41,430 bases of DNA from CAUPWF01 sp964367905 (GCA_964367905.1 CAYIZP010000030.1:1-41430); one strand, 5' to 3'; counted from the first letter of the stretch, positions 15,644 through 25,697 are shown. Numbers and translations: made by a program. The notes: generated from the letters alone by a model not told the origin.

Positions 15644-17686
15644 ATGATAGAAGAGCGTTACGCATTAGCGGTGGAACGGATAAAAGAAATCGAATATGAA
15701 AACACAGTTGCAGAGAAATTTAGGGAATATTTTCGTACAATAAGTGAATTTATTCAGTCGACAGATGAGGTGTTTCAATTGCGCCAGAACAAGCAATGGA
15801 ATTCGCTATCGATAGAAGAAAAAGAAGAATGGAATCAAAGGTTATATTTTGATATACTAGAGGAACGATATTTACAGAGTTATGCAAATCCACAATATGC
15901 ATATGAGATGTTAGGGAGTGAGTATGGAGCAATCCTTAGTGCATTGTATTCTGAGATTAGAGGAATGATTGTTTATGCATTCGAGGAGAGAATAGAGCTA
16001 TTAACAATATGTAGCGAGTTATTTATTCAGGTTTACAATTACTTTGAGGGTGAGAATGAACCGAATTATGAGGAGATAAAGGGCGTTATTTATTGGTATG
16101 CAAGTGATTATTCCGATGTTTATGTAACAGAAAGAATAGAAGCGCAGGTTGATACAAAAAAGAGTTGGCTTGTAGAGCAGCTGAATCATCTTGACCTGCG
16201 CAGTTGTGAATATCTATATGATTTTGGCGAATATGTTACAGCGAATGAAGTAAGTACAGCCAGATATCTGCAAAGTTTGTCTCAAGGTCAAATCGACCGA
16301 ATGGCAGAAGTATATGTGGAAGGCTATCGAAAAGGATTTGTCACGACAGGAAAGGATATCACTAAGAAATCTACAGTTGGAATCCATTATGTATTGGGGT
16401 TTGAGCGAATGATTGTCAAGGCGATTGAATTGTTCCAAGCAATGAATCTTAAGCCTACCGTTTATAGAACTTCAGTCTCCTTTATAACGAAGAGACAACA
16501 TAATAAGGCAGGGTTTTACGGAGCAATTGCGAATAAGCAGTATGAATACGACCATAAAGACGACCAAGCATTGATTTTAGATAAAAAATATATAGAACGC
16601 AAGTTAGACGTTATGAAGAATGCATATGAGAATAATAAAGAACTTGCTTCAAAATTCGGAGGTCCAGCAGTTGTGGAGACTTTTGGAAGTGAACCATTTG
16701 CACCAGAGAAAAATCAATGTGCAGTCACCTTGTCAGAACAACAAGAAGAGCTATCGAAGTTATATGATAGTAGGGCGGGACAATTAACGAATAAGTATAT
16801 CAAGGGTGAGGAGAGAAGTTTCACAATTATTGCATATCCAATAGCAGAAATTGGAAAGGACTACGAAGAAATATTCCAAGAAACCATCAAGATTAACACC
16901 TTAGATGCGCAGCGATATGAAGCGATACAGCAGATTATAATTAATGCACTTGATGAGGGAGAATCTGTTTACATCAAAGGTGGAAATGGAAATCAGACGG
17001 ATTTAATCATTCAGCTCGGTGAGTTACAGAATCCTCGGAAGGAAACTAATTTCGAAAATTGTGTTGCAGACGTAAATATTCCAGTTGGAGAAGTATTCAC
17101 TTCTCCAGTTTTGAAGAACACACAAGGGAAATTACATGTCAAAAAAGTATATCTAAAAGAGCTACAGTATTTGGACTTAGAGATTGAATTCGTTGATGGA
17201 AGAGTTACAGAGTATGGATGTAGCAATTTTGAAAATCAAAGCGATGGCAAGAAGTATATCAAAGACAATGTATTTAAGAATTACGATTCACTTCCAATGG
17301 GTGAGTTTGCAATCGGAACCAATACAACAGCCTATGTAATGGCGAAGAAATATGGTATTGAGGATAAATTACCGATACTGATTGCAGAAAAAATGGGACC
17401 TCATTTCGCAGTAGGAGACACCTGCTATAGTTGGAGCGAGGATACAAAAGTGTTCAATCCAAATGGAAAGGAAATTGTTGCGAGAGAGAATGAAGTGAGC
17501 GCATTGAGAAAAGAGGATGTGAGCAAGGCTTATTACAATTGTCATACGGATATCACCATTCCATACGAAGAGTTAGAAGAGATATCTGTCATCGATAAAA
17601 CAGGAAATAAAATTCAAATTATTAAACAAGGGCGTTTTGTCCTAGCTGGAACAGAGATTTTGAATGAACCTATGGAAAATTTATAA
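15644..17686 (+). CDS. M29-family aminopeptidase with long N-terminal extension
   Basis: The protein has 680 residues; typical M29 enzymes (AmpS, AmpT) have about 410. The C-terminal 430 residues carry the family metal and catalytic segments: VNIPVGEVFTSP (Glu ligand), MGEFAIGTN, AEKMGPHFAVGD (His) and YNCHTD (His and Asp). Residues 1 to about 250 are helical, acidic and rich in Tyr and Glu, with no recognised domain, signal peptide or membrane segment. The enzyme probably removes N-terminal residues from peptides in the cytoplasm, as other M29 members do with two metal ions. Placement at the end of the pyr run suggests co-transcription rather than shared function. Confidence 0.85.
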   Translation: MIEERYALAVERIKEIEYENTVAEKFREYFRTISEFIQSTDEVFQLRQNKQWNSLSIEEKEEWNQRLYFDILEERYLQSYANPQYAYEMLGSEYGAILSALYSEIRGMIVYAFEERIELLTICSELFIQVYNYFEGENEPNYEEIKGVIYWYASDYSDVYVTERIEAQVDTKKSWLVEQLNHLDLRSCEYLYDFGEYVTANEVSTARYLQSLSQGQIDRMAEVYVEGYRKGFVTTGKDITKKSTVGIHYVLGFERMIVKAIELFQAMNLKPTVYRTSVSFITKRQHNKAGFYGAIANKQYEYDHKDDQALILDKKYIERKLDVMKNAYENNKELASKFGGPAVVETFGSEPFAPEKNQCAVTLSEQQEELSKLYDSRAGQLTNKYIKGEERSFTIIAYPIAEIGKDYEEIFQETIKINTLDAQRYEAIQQIIINALDEGESVYIKGGNGNQTDLIIQLGELQNPRKETNFENCVADVNIPVGEVFTSPVLKNTQGKLHVKKVYLKELQYLDLEIEFVDGRVTEYGCSNFENQSDGKKYIKDNVFKNYDSLPMGEFAIGTNTTAYVMAKKYGIEDKLPILIAEKMGPHFAVGDTCYSWSEDTKVFNPNGKEIVARENEVSALRKEDVSKAYYNCHTDITIPYEELEEISVIDKTGNKIQIIKQGRFVLAGTEILNEPMENL

Positions 17687-17701
17687 GTAAACACTTATAA
17701 T
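17660..17701 (+). promoter_or_regulatory. Possible promoter and palindrome upstream of purE
   Basis: TTGAAT (17660-17665), a 16-base spacer and TATAAG (17682-17687) make a weak promoter at the end of the M29 gene. A perfect 8-bp inverted repeat, TTATAAGT (17681-17688) and ACTTATAA (17693-17700) around AAAC, covers the -10 box and the M29 stop codon. It could be an operator or merely a short stem; no known PurR-type box is recognisable. Confidence 0.35.
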
Positions 17702-17738
17702 ATATATTATATTCAATAAGACAAAGGAGAAAAAAGAT

Positions 17739-18251
17739 ATGGGAAAAGTAGGAATTGTAATGGGTAGTGACTCAGATATGAAAGTCATGAGTAAAGCAGC
17801 AGACATGCTAGAAAAATTAGGTGTAGATTATGAGATGACAATTATTTCAGCACATAGAATGCCTGATATTTTCTATGATTATGCGAAAGCAGCAGAGGAA
17901 AAAGACTATAAGGTTATTATTGCAGGAGCTGGTATGGCAGCACATCTTCCAGGAATGTGTGCGGCAATCTTCCCAATGCCTGTAATCGGAATTCCGATGT
18001 CATCAGGAAATCTAGATGGAGTGGATGCTTTATATTCTATCGTTCAGATGCCACCAGGAATTCCAGTTGCAACAGTTGCAATCAATGGAGGAATGAACGC
18101 AGCGATTTTAGCAGCAAAAATCTTAGCTACCTCTGACCCAGAGTTGTTACAGAGATTGAAAGATTACTCAAATGAAATGAAAGAAACAGTGCAAGGTAAG
18201 GCTGATAAATTACAAAAATTAGGTCATAAAGAATATTTAAAGCAAATGTAA
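17739..18251 (+). CDS. purE: N5-carboxyaminoimidazole ribonucleotide mutase
   Basis: The 170-residue class I PurE has GSDSDMKVM at residues 9-17, ISAHRMPD with the catalytic His, and AGAGMAAHLPGM, where the usual GGAAHLPG reads GMAAHLPG. It converts N5-CAIR to CAIR, which needs PurK in this route; purK is not in the window. AAGGAG precedes the start. First gene of the purE-M-N-D run. Confidence 0.97.
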   Translation: MGKVGIVMGSDSDMKVMSKAADMLEKLGVDYEMTIISAHRMPDIFYDYAKAAEEKDYKVIIAGAGMAAHLPGMCAAIFPMPVIGIPMSSGNLDGVDALYSIVQMPPGIPVATVAINGGMNAAILAAKILATSDPELLQRLKDYSNEMKETVQGKADKLQKLGHKEYLKQM

Positions 18252-18305
18252 ATAAGATTAAAGGTACAAAGTTGCTAAGATTTTGGAAAGGGATGGTTAT
18301 TAGTT

Positions 18306-19331
18306 ATGGATTATAAAAACGCGGGTGTCGATATAGAGGCGGGTTATCGTTCAGTGGAGTTAATGAAGGAGCACATCAAGCAAACCATGAGACCAGAGGT
18401 ACTAACAAATATCGGTGGATTTTCAGGTGCATTTTCAATGGAGAAGTTCAAAGATATGGAAAAGCCAACTCTAGTGTCTGGAACGGACGGAGTAGGAACG
18501 AAGCTAAAACTAGCTTTTATTATGGATAAGCACGACACAATTGGGGTTGATTGCGTTGCGATGTGTGTGAATGATATTGCATGTGCAGGTGGAGAACCAT
18601 TATTTTTCCTTGATTACATTGCTTGTGGAAAAAATGTGCCAGAGAAGATTGCTACAATTGTGAGCGGAGTTGCTGATGGATGTAAGCAGTCTAATGCAGC
18701 GCTTATCGGTGGAGAGACAGCTGAGATGCCAGGATTCTACCCAGAAGATGAATATGACCTTGCAGGTTTTGCAGTTGGTGTGGTAGATGAGAAAGATTTA
18801 ATAACGGGAAAAGAACTAAAACCTGGTGATGTACTCATCGGTATGGCCTCTTCAGGAGTTCATAGTAATGGGTTTTCTCTAGTTCGTAAGGTGTTTGATA
18901 TGACGGAAGAATCATTGAATACACATTATGATGAGTTGGGAACAACTCTAGGAGCGGCGTTATTGGTGCCTACAAAGATTTATGTTCAAGCTCTACGAAA
19001 AGTAAAAGAAGCTGGAGTGAAGATTAAAGCCTGTAGTCACATCACAGGTGGTGGTTTCTATGAGAATATCCCAAGGATGTTATGTGAGGGTACGCATGCT
19101 GTAGTTGAGAAGAATAGTTATCCGGTTTTACCAATCTTTCAATTATTGGCACAAGAGGGTAAGATTGAAGAGACGATGATGTATAATACTTATAATATGG
19201 GACTTGGCATGATGGTTGCTGTAGATGAAAAAGATGTAGATGCTACGATGAAAGCAATGGTTGAGGCAGGCGAAGTTCCTTATGTAGTTGGTAAGATTGA
19301 AGCAGGTGAAGTTGGGGTTACTCTATGCTAA
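18306..19331 (+). CDS. purM: Phosphoribosylformylglycinamidine cyclo-ligase (AIR synthetase)
   Basis: The 341-residue enzyme closes the imidazole ring of FGAM with ATP. DYKNAGVDIEAG opens the protein, LVSGTDGVGTKLKLAF (about residues 57-72) is the ATP and FGAM region, and GGETAEMPGFY and SSGVHSNGFSLVR follow. The family's usual length is about 340 residues. It overlaps purN by 7 bases. Confidence 0.97.
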   Translation: MDYKNAGVDIEAGYRSVELMKEHIKQTMRPEVLTNIGGFSGAFSMEKFKDMEKPTLVSGTDGVGTKLKLAFIMDKHDTIGVDCVAMCVNDIACAGGEPLFFLDYIACGKNVPEKIATIVSGVADGCKQSNAALIGGETAEMPGFYPEDEYDLAGFAVGVVDEKDLITGKELKPGDVLIGMASSGVHSNGFSLVRKVFDMTEESLNTHYDELGTTLGAALLVPTKIYVQALRKVKEAGVKIKACSHITGGGFYENIPRMLCEGTHAVVEKNSYPVLPIFQLLAQEGKIEETMMYNTYNMGLGMMVAVDEKDVDATMKAMVEAGEVPYVVGKIEAGEVGVTLC

Positions 19332-19948
19332 GAGTTGTGGTAATGGTTTCGGGTGGAGGAACAAATCTACAAGCTATCATAGATGCGATACAGATGCAAG
19401 CGATTACAAATACTGAAATTGTTGGTGTTATCAGTAACAATAGGGATGTATTTGCTTTAGAGCGTGCAGAGAAGGCAGGGATATCTGGATTTACTATTTC
19501 TCCGAGAGATTATGAGACAAGAGAATTGTTTAATGATGCACTGATTCAGGCAGTAGATAATCTAAATGCAGATTTGATTGTTTTAGCTGGATTCTTAGTC
19601 GTCATACCATCCAAGATGATTGAAGGATACAGAAATAGAATTATCAATGTACATCCATCCCTAATCCCAGCATTTTGTGGAACAGGGTATTATGGGTTAA
19701 GGGTGCATGAGGCGGCTTTGAGTCGTGGCGTTAAATTGACTGGTGCTACTGTTCATTTCGTGGACGAGGGGACGGATACAGGACCTATTATACTACAGAA
19801 ATCTGTTCCAGTATTGGATGGAGATACAGCAAAGGAATTACAACAGCGAGTAATGCAAGAAGCAGAATGGGTGATTCTTCCAGAGGCAATTCAAATGATT
19901 GCAAATGATAAGATAGAAGTTGCTGATGGAAAAGTGGTTGCAAAATAA
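19325..19948 (+). CDS. purN: Phosphoribosylglycinamide formyltransferase
   Basis: The 207-residue enzyme transfers a formyl group from 10-formyl-THF to GAR. SGGGTNLQAIIDAI (residues 9-22) is the phosphate-binding loop. INVHPSLIPAFCG supplies the catalytic Asn-His pair, and HFVDEGTDTGPI the catalytic Asp. No good ribosome binding site precedes it, so translation probably depends on coupling with purM through the 7-base overlap. Confidence 0.97.
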   Translation: MLRVVVMVSGGGTNLQAIIDAIQMQAITNTEIVGVISNNRDVFALERAEKAGISGFTISPRDYETRELFNDALIQAVDNLNADLIVLAGFLVVIPSKMIEGYRNRIINVHPSLIPAFCGTGYYGLRVHEAALSRGVKLTGATVHFVDEGTDTGPIILQKSVPVLDGDTAKELQQRVMQEAEWVILPEAIQMIANDKIEVADGKVVAK

Positions 19949-19958
19949 GGAGAAGTAC

Positions 19959-21230
19959 ATGAAGGTATTAATAGTTGGTAGTGGTGGAAGAGAACATGCC
20001 ATCGCTTGGAGTGTGGCTAAGAGTGTGCAAGTAGATAAAATCTATTGTGCACCAGGAAATGCTGGGATTTCAGAATACGCGGAATGCGTAGACATCGGTG
20101 CTATGGAATTCGATAAATTGGTTGAATTTGCAAAGGAAAATCAAATTGATTTGACGATTATTGGAATGGATGACCCTCTTGTTGGAGGTGTAGTTGATGT
20201 ATTCGAAGCAGCAGGATTGCGGGTGTTTGGCCCAGATAAAAAAGCGGCAATTCTAGAAGGGTCTAAGGCATTTTCGAAAGATTTGATGCAAAAGTATGAA
20301 ATTCCGACTGCGGGGTATCAGAATTTTACAGATTCAGCAGAAGCACTCTATTATCTGGAAACAGCAGACTTTCCAATTGTATTAAAGGCTGATGGGTTAG
20401 CGCTTGGAAAAGGTGTACTCATCTGCCATTCTCTGGAAGAGGCACAAGCTGGCGTCAGAGAGATTATGGAAGATAAGAAATTTGGTTCGGCTGGAAATAC
20501 TATAGTTATCGAGGAGTTCATGGAAGGAAGAGAGGTATCCGTTCTTTCATTCGTAGATGGTAAGACCATTCGAACTATGACTTCGGCGCAAGACCATAAA
20601 CGTGCAAAGGATGGAGATCAAGGATTGAATACGGGAGGAATGGGGACATTCTCCCCTAGCCCATTCTATACAAAAGAAGTAGAGGAATTCTGCGAAAATC
20701 ACATATTCCAAAAGACAGTTGATGCTATGGAAACAGAAGGAAGACCATTTAAAGGAATTATCTTCTTTGGTTTAATGTTGACGAAAAATGGACCGAAATT
20801 ATTAGAATATAATGCAAGATTTGGAGATCCAGAAGCTCAGGTAGTTCTACCACGAATGAAGAATGATATCATCGATGTAATTAATGCGTGCGTAGATGGA
20901 ACCTTAGATAAGATTCAATTAGAATTTGAAGATAATGCTGCAGTTTGTGTGGTATTAGCATCGGCCGGATATCCTGAAAGTTATGAGAAGGGAATTCCAA
21001 TGAGCGGATTCGATACATTCAAAGATAAGGATGGATATTATTGTTTCCATGCAGGTACCAAATTTGAGAATGATAAAATTGTCACAAACGGTGGACGTGT
21101 AGTTGGAATTACTGCAAAAGGTACTGATTTGAAGGAAGCGCGTAAGAATGCATATCAGGCTACGGAATGGATAGATTTTTCGAACAAATACATGAGAACC
21201 GATATCGGAAAGGCAATTGATGATTGTTGA
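19959..21230 (+). CDS. purD: Phosphoribosylamine-glycine ligase
   Basis: The protein has 423 residues from ATG 19959, with AAGGAGA (19947-19953) overlapping the stop of purN. It makes GAR from phosphoribosylamine, glycine and ATP. VGSGGREHAIAW opens the N-domain, LKADGLALGKGVLIC and IVIEEFMEGREVSVLSF lie in the ATP-grasp fold, and YNARFGDPEAQVVLPRM holds the metal ligands. purF, L, C, B and H are not in the window. Confidence 0.97.
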   Translation: MKVLIVGSGGREHAIAWSVAKSVQVDKIYCAPGNAGISEYAECVDIGAMEFDKLVEFAKENQIDLTIIGMDDPLVGGVVDVFEAAGLRVFGPDKKAAILEGSKAFSKDLMQKYEIPTAGYQNFTDSAEALYYLETADFPIVLKADGLALGKGVLICHSLEEAQAGVREIMEDKKFGSAGNTIVIEEFMEGREVSVLSFVDGKTIRTMTSAQDHKRAKDGDQGLNTGGMGTFSPSPFYTKEVEEFCENHIFQKTVDAMETEGRPFKGIIFFGLMLTKNGPKLLEYNARFGDPEAQVVLPRMKNDIIDVINACVDGTLDKIQLEFEDNAAVCVVLASAGYPESYEKGIPMSGFDTFKDKDGYYCFHAGTKFENDKIVTNGGRVVGITAKGTDLKEARKNAYQATEWIDFSNKYMRTDIGKAIDDC

Positions 21231-21266
21231 TATTGGTTCCCATGAGACAGAAAGGTGCGGGGGTAA

Positions 21267-23693
21267 ATGAAACTAGAATATACAGCACAGGCTGAGGAAG
21301 TATTGCAAATTGCAAGAAAACTAGCAAAAGAATTAGGGCATCCATATATAGGGACTGAACATTTATTGCTGGGGGTGCGAAATGTCTTTACTGGTGTTGG
21401 AGCTCAGGTTTTAGAGATGAATCGTATTCGCGAAGATAATATAAAAACTTTGATGCTGGAGTTGATTTCGACTGAGAAGGGTACGGGACGCAAGTTGGAA
21501 TATACACCACGTCTTCAACAAATGTTATATCAGAGCAAAAAAGAGGCGATTAAACTAAGAAGTAGAAAGATTGGGACGGAACATTTTTTAATTGCAATTG
21601 TGAAAGATTATGAATCGGTAGCAGCACGTGTTTTATCGACACTTGGGGCGAATCTACAGAAGATATATACGGATATCCTAGCGAGTTTAGGTGAAAACCC
21701 TCAAGACTATGCTCTGGATATGGAAGATAAAACCTCAGATTCATTTTTGGATAAATTTAGTGTAGACTTAACGCAGCAAGCAAGCGATGGGAAGTTAGAT
21801 CCAGTATTAGGACGTGAAGAAGAGATTACACGTTTGATGCAGATCCTAAGCCGTAGAACAAAGAACAATCCGTGTCTCATTGGAGAGCCAGGTGTTGGAA
21901 AAACTGCAATCGTAGAAGGGTTAGCGCAGAATATTGTCACTGGAATGGTGCCAAATGTGATGAAGAGCAAACGTGTCATCAGTTTGGATTTATCGAGCAT
22001 GATCGCAGGAACCAAGTTTCGTGGAGAGTTCGAAGAGCGAATGAAGAAGATGATTCAAGAAGTGGAGAAGGACGATGATATCATTCTCTTCATCGACGAG
22101 ATTCATTCTATCATCGGGGCGGGTGGTTCAGAGGGGACCCTAGATGCAGCGAACATCCTGAAGCCATCCCTAGCGCGTGGAACTATGCAGCTAATCGGTG
22201 CGACTACGGTTGGAGAATATCGAAAATACATCGGAAAAGATCCAGCTCTAGAGCGAAGATTACAACCGATTCCAGTAGAGGAACCAAGTTTAGAGCAGTG
22301 TGCTCAGATTCTACAGGGATTGTCAAAACATTATGAATTACATCATGATGTACAGATATCGGATGAGGCAATTCACGCTGCGGTCGAGCTTTCTGAACGA
22401 TATATCACAGATCGTTTTCTTCCAGATAAGGCCATTGATGTATTAGATGAAGCTTGTTCGAGAGTGAGCCTTCGAGGATTCAAGATTCCAGTGCGTATTC
22501 ATAAATTGGAAGAAGAGGCAAAGGTTGCATATCAGAAGATGGAAGAGGCCTTGAAGGTCAATGATTTTGAGGCTACTGCCAGATATCGTAAGGAGCAAAA
22601 AGAGATTAGCCAGAAAATTTTAGAGGCGAAAAAACGATTTAACAAAAAGAATGAAAACACCTCACTCGAAGTATTAGAGTTAGATATTGCAGATGTGGTT
22701 TCGGCATGGACGAAGATACCAGTGAGCAAACTATCTGAAAAAGAAAACATGCGTTTGCGAAAACTAGAAGTAACTCTGCACAAACGAGTGATTGGGCAAG
22801 AAGAGGCAGTTACAGCGGTAGCAAAGGCTGTAAAACGTGGAAGAATTGGATTAAAAGATCCACAGAAGCCGACAGGAACATTCCTCTTCTTAGGACCTAC
22901 AGGGGTTGGTAAAACCGAATTGAGCAAGGCACTTGCTGAAATTTTGTTCGGTAGAGAAGATGCGATGATTCGAATCGATATGTCAGAGTATATGGAAAAA
23001 CATAGTGTTTCGAAATTAATCGGTTCACCTCCTGGATATGTAGGACATGAAGAAGGCGGTCAATTAAGCGAGAAGGTGAGAAGAAATCCATATTCTGTTA
23101 TCTTATTTGATGAGATAGAAAAAGCACATCCAGATGTGTTTAATATCTTACTTCAAGTATTGGATGATGGGCATATTACAGACTCACAAGGTCGCAAGGT
23201 CGATTTTAAGAACACGGTTATTATTATGACATCAAATGCTGGAGCGCAGGCAATCATTGAACCCAAAAAATTAGGATTTGCTGCAAAGGAAAATGATGCC
23301 ACTGATTATAAGAGAATGAAGTCTAACGTGATGGACGAGGTGAAGAGAATCTTCAAACCAGAATTCTTGAATCGTATCGATGATATTATGGTATTCCATA
23401 TGCTAGGCAAGGTGGAACTGAAGAAGATTGTAACCCTACTCTGCAATGAGTTTGTTCAGAGGGTGCAGAATCAGATGAAGATTACCCTACATGTTCGAGA
23501 GTCATTGAAGAAGCATATTGTAGAAAAGGGTACGGATGTGAAGTATGGAGCTCGTCCATTGAAGAGAGCGTTACAAAATGAACTAGAAGACAAGTTGGCA
23601 GATGCGATCTTAAATGGAGAAATCACAGAAGGTATGGAAGTGGATGTTGCTTATGTAAGAGGAGAAGTTATATTTACAGAAGCAAAGAAGTAA
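21267..23693 (+). CDS. clpC: ClpC-type AAA+ unfoldase
   Basis: The 808-residue Clp/Hsp100 protein has an N-domain (1-140) with two repeats (YIGTEHLLLG and KIGTEHFLIA). The first AAA+ module has Walker A GEPGVGKTA near 207-215 and Walker B FIDEIHS. A coiled middle part near 400-470 contains a UVR-like stretch (NDFEATARYRKEQKEI). The second module has GPTGVGKTE near 545 and FDEIEKAHPDV. It unfolds substrates for ClpP and is central to protein quality control. In many Bacillota clpC sits in ctsR-mcsA-mcsB-clpC; here it is alone, between purD and a small protein gene, and no CtsR heptad repeat is visible upstream. Confidence 0.95.
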   Translation: MKLEYTAQAEEVLQIARKLAKELGHPYIGTEHLLLGVRNVFTGVGAQVLEMNRIREDNIKTLMLELISTEKGTGRKLEYTPRLQQMLYQSKKEAIKLRSRKIGTEHFLIAIVKDYESVAARVLSTLGANLQKIYTDILASLGENPQDYALDMEDKTSDSFLDKFSVDLTQQASDGKLDPVLGREEEITRLMQILSRRTKNNPCLIGEPGVGKTAIVEGLAQNIVTGMVPNVMKSKRVISLDLSSMIAGTKFRGEFEERMKKMIQEVEKDDDIILFIDEIHSIIGAGGSEGTLDAANILKPSLARGTMQLIGATTVGEYRKYIGKDPALERRLQPIPVEEPSLEQCAQILQGLSKHYELHHDVQISDEAIHAAVELSERYITDRFLPDKAIDVLDEACSRVSLRGFKIPVRIHKLEEEAKVAYQKMEEALKVNDFEATARYRKEQKEISQKILEAKKRFNKKNENTSLEVLELDIADVVSAWTKIPVSKLSEKENMRLRKLEVTLHKRVIGQEEAVTAVAKAVKRGRIGLKDPQKPTGTFLFLGPTGVGKTELSKALAEILFGREDAMIRIDMSEYMEKHSVSKLIGSPPGYVGHEEGGQLSEKVRRNPYSVILFDEIEKAHPDVFNILLQVLDDGHITDSQGRKVDFKNTVIIMTSNAGAQAIIEPKKLGFAAKENDATDYKRMKSNVMDEVKRIFKPEFLNRIDDIMVFHMLGKVELKKIVTLLCNEFVQRVQNQMKITLHVRESLKKHIVEKGTDVKYGARPLKRALQNELEDKLADAILNGEITEGMEVDVAYVRGEVIFTEAKK

Positions 23694-23729
23694 CAAATGA
23701 TATGTACAGATATTAGTTAGGAGGAAAAA

Positions 23730-24143
23730 ATGATTGATACAAAAGAATTACTGAAGAAGGAAGAGAATCATACACTTAGTTTTGGAGATTATACTTTGGA
23801 TAAAAAAACCAAGGTAGAAGACTTTGAATTTCAAGGAGACTTATACAAAGTTAAAACATTTGCCGATATCACTAAACTGGAGAAAAATGGTATGTTTGTG
23901 TATGAATCCGTGCCAGGTACAAGGGTAGAAAATTATAAGGCACAGGAAAGTCAAGTTAGTTTTGATGTCTTCGGTGATAGAGATGCACAAGTAACCCTAG
24001 AATTAGAACCGTCTCAATCATATTTAATCCGCAAGAACGGAAATGATATAGGTGAAATGAATACCAATGTAAGCGGAAAGTTAAGCATTGGTGTTGAATT
24101 GTCAGAAGGGTTAGCAGTTGAGGTTGCTGTAACACGAGTGTAA
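23730..24143 (+). CDS. Small conserved protein of unknown function
   Basis: The 137-residue soluble protein has no signal peptide or membrane segment. It begins after AGGAGGAAAAA. Two beta-rich halves can be seen: an N-terminal part with FGDYTLDKKTKVEDFEFQGD and a C-terminal part with QVTLELEPSQSYLIRKNGN and a repeating VSGKLSIGVELSEG pattern. Similar proteins in Lachnospiraceae databases have been labelled 'endosialidase', but I see no sialidase motif and do not support that name. Strand-rich composition suggests a small ligand- or protein-binding domain. Confidence 0.75.
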   Translation: MIDTKELLKKEENHTLSFGDYTLDKKTKVEDFEFQGDLYKVKTFADITKLEKNGMFVYESVPGTRVENYKAQESQVSFDVFGDRDAQVTLELEPSQSYLIRKNGNDIGEMNTNVSGKLSIGVELSEGLAVEVAVTRV

Positions 24144-24171
24144 TGAAATAAACGAAAGAAAATGAGGCATT

Positions 24172-25679
24172 ATGGCGAAGATTAAAACAGTATTCTATTG
24201 TCAAAGTTGTGGGCATGAAGAGAGTAAGTGGCTTGGTCAATGCCCTATGTGTAAGGAATGGAGCACATTTGTAGAAGAAAAGGTCAATACCAAGGGTGCG
24301 TATAAGAAACAGAGAGAGAAAGAACAGCAGATTTCAACGTTATCAGATATTCAGCTAGAATTCGATAATCGTTTGACAACAAATATCAATGAATTTGATC
24401 GTGTTTTGGGTGGAGGAATTGTGAACGGTTCTCTTGTTCTAGTTGGTGGAGATCCTGGAATTGGGAAGTCGACACTCCTATTACAGATGTGTAGGAATTT
24501 GGCAGGAGAGCATAAGAAAGTACTCTATGTATCCGGAGAGGAGTCTCTGAAACAGATTAAGTTACGGGCTAATCGAATGGGAGAATTCACAGATGATTTA
24601 CTGCTGTTTTGTGAAACTAGCCTAGAGGCTATAAAACTTGCCATTGAGAATCGAAAGCCAGAAGTTGTTATCATTGACTCCATTCAAACCATGTATAGCG
24701 AGGAAGTCAGTTCGGCACCAGGAAGTGTATCACAAGTTCGTGAAGGAACCAATACCTTCATGCAGATTGCGAAGGGGATGGGAATTACGATATTCCTAGT
24801 AGGACATGTGACAAAAGAGGGTACAGTAGCTGGACCTAGAGTATTGGAACATATGGTAGACACAGTTTTGTATTTCGAGGGTGATAGACATGCCTCTTAT
24901 CGTATCCTACGAGGAGTGAAGAATCGATTCGGTTCAACCAATGAAATCGGTGTCTTTCAGATGCAACAAAACGGGTTGGTAGAAGTGGAGAATCCGTCTG
25001 AGTTCATGCTAAGTGGGAGACCGGAAAATGCATCTGGTTCAGTAGTGGCATGCTCTATGGAAGGAACCAGACCCATTCTAGTTGAAGTGCAAGCTTTGAT
25101 TTCAGAGACCAATTTCGGAATGCCGAGGAGGACTGCTGCAGGAACAGACTATAATCGTGTGAATTTATTGATGGCAGTATTAGAAAAACGAGCTGGCTTA
25201 CAACTTGGAGGCTGTGATGCATATATTAATATTGCAGGGGGAATTAAGATGAATGAACCTGCCATAGACTTAGGGATTATTCTAGCCATTGTTTCTAGTT
25301 ACAAAAATCGTCCCATTGAAGAGGGTGTCATCGTATTTGGTGAAGTAGGACTCAGCGGTGAAGTTAGAGCTGTAAGCATGCCAGAACAAAGGGTGNNNNN
25401 NNNNNNNNNNNNNNNNNNNNNNNNNNNNNNNNNNNNNNNNNNNNNNNNNNNNNNNNNNNNNNNNNNNNNNNNNNNNNNNNNNNNNNNNNNNNNNNTGAAG
25501 TAGGACTCAGCGGTGAAGTTAGAGCTGTAAGCATGCCAGAACAAAGGGTGCTAGAGGCGAAAAAACTAGGATTTAAACGTTGTATAATGCCAGCAGTATC
25601 TAGCACAGAATTGAAGAAAATCACAGGAATTGAGATTATAGGGGTGAAGAATATTCGTGAAGCTATCCAGAACATCTAA
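24172..25679 (+). CDS. radA: DNA repair protein RadA, interrupted by an assembly gap
   Basis: RadA processes recombination intermediates with RecA. The zinc motif C-x2-C-x10-C-x2-C lies at residues 10-27, Walker A GGDPGIGKST near 92, and the family motif KNRFGSTNE in the middle. A 100-N gap (25396-25495) interrupts the gene. The last 55 bases before it (25341-25395) and the first 55 after it (25496-25550) are identical. Removing the gap and one copy leaves 408 codons plus 42 more and a stop: an intact 450-residue RadA with a normal Lon-like C-terminal part ending NIREAIQNI. As written, 155 extra bases break the frame, so the gene is not a real pseudogene. Confidence 0.93.
25396..25495. other. 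100-N assembly gap with 55-bp duplicated flanks
   Basis: The run of Ns is flanked by identical 55-base sequences. Contig ends from a de Bruijn graph assembler share exactly k bases, and 55 is a common k value, so the gap probably has no missing sequence. A real insertion cannot be excluded without reads. Confidence 0.9.
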
Positions 25680-25697
25680 AATGGAGGTATAAATAAT

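Noticed and set aside
23730..24143. Endosialidase
   Set aside because: Label carried in databases for similar proteins; no sialidase motif or signal peptide is present.
24172..25503. radA as a truncated or frameshifted pseudogene
   Set aside because: The break comes from Ns plus a 55-base duplicate; the joined sequence is an intact gene.
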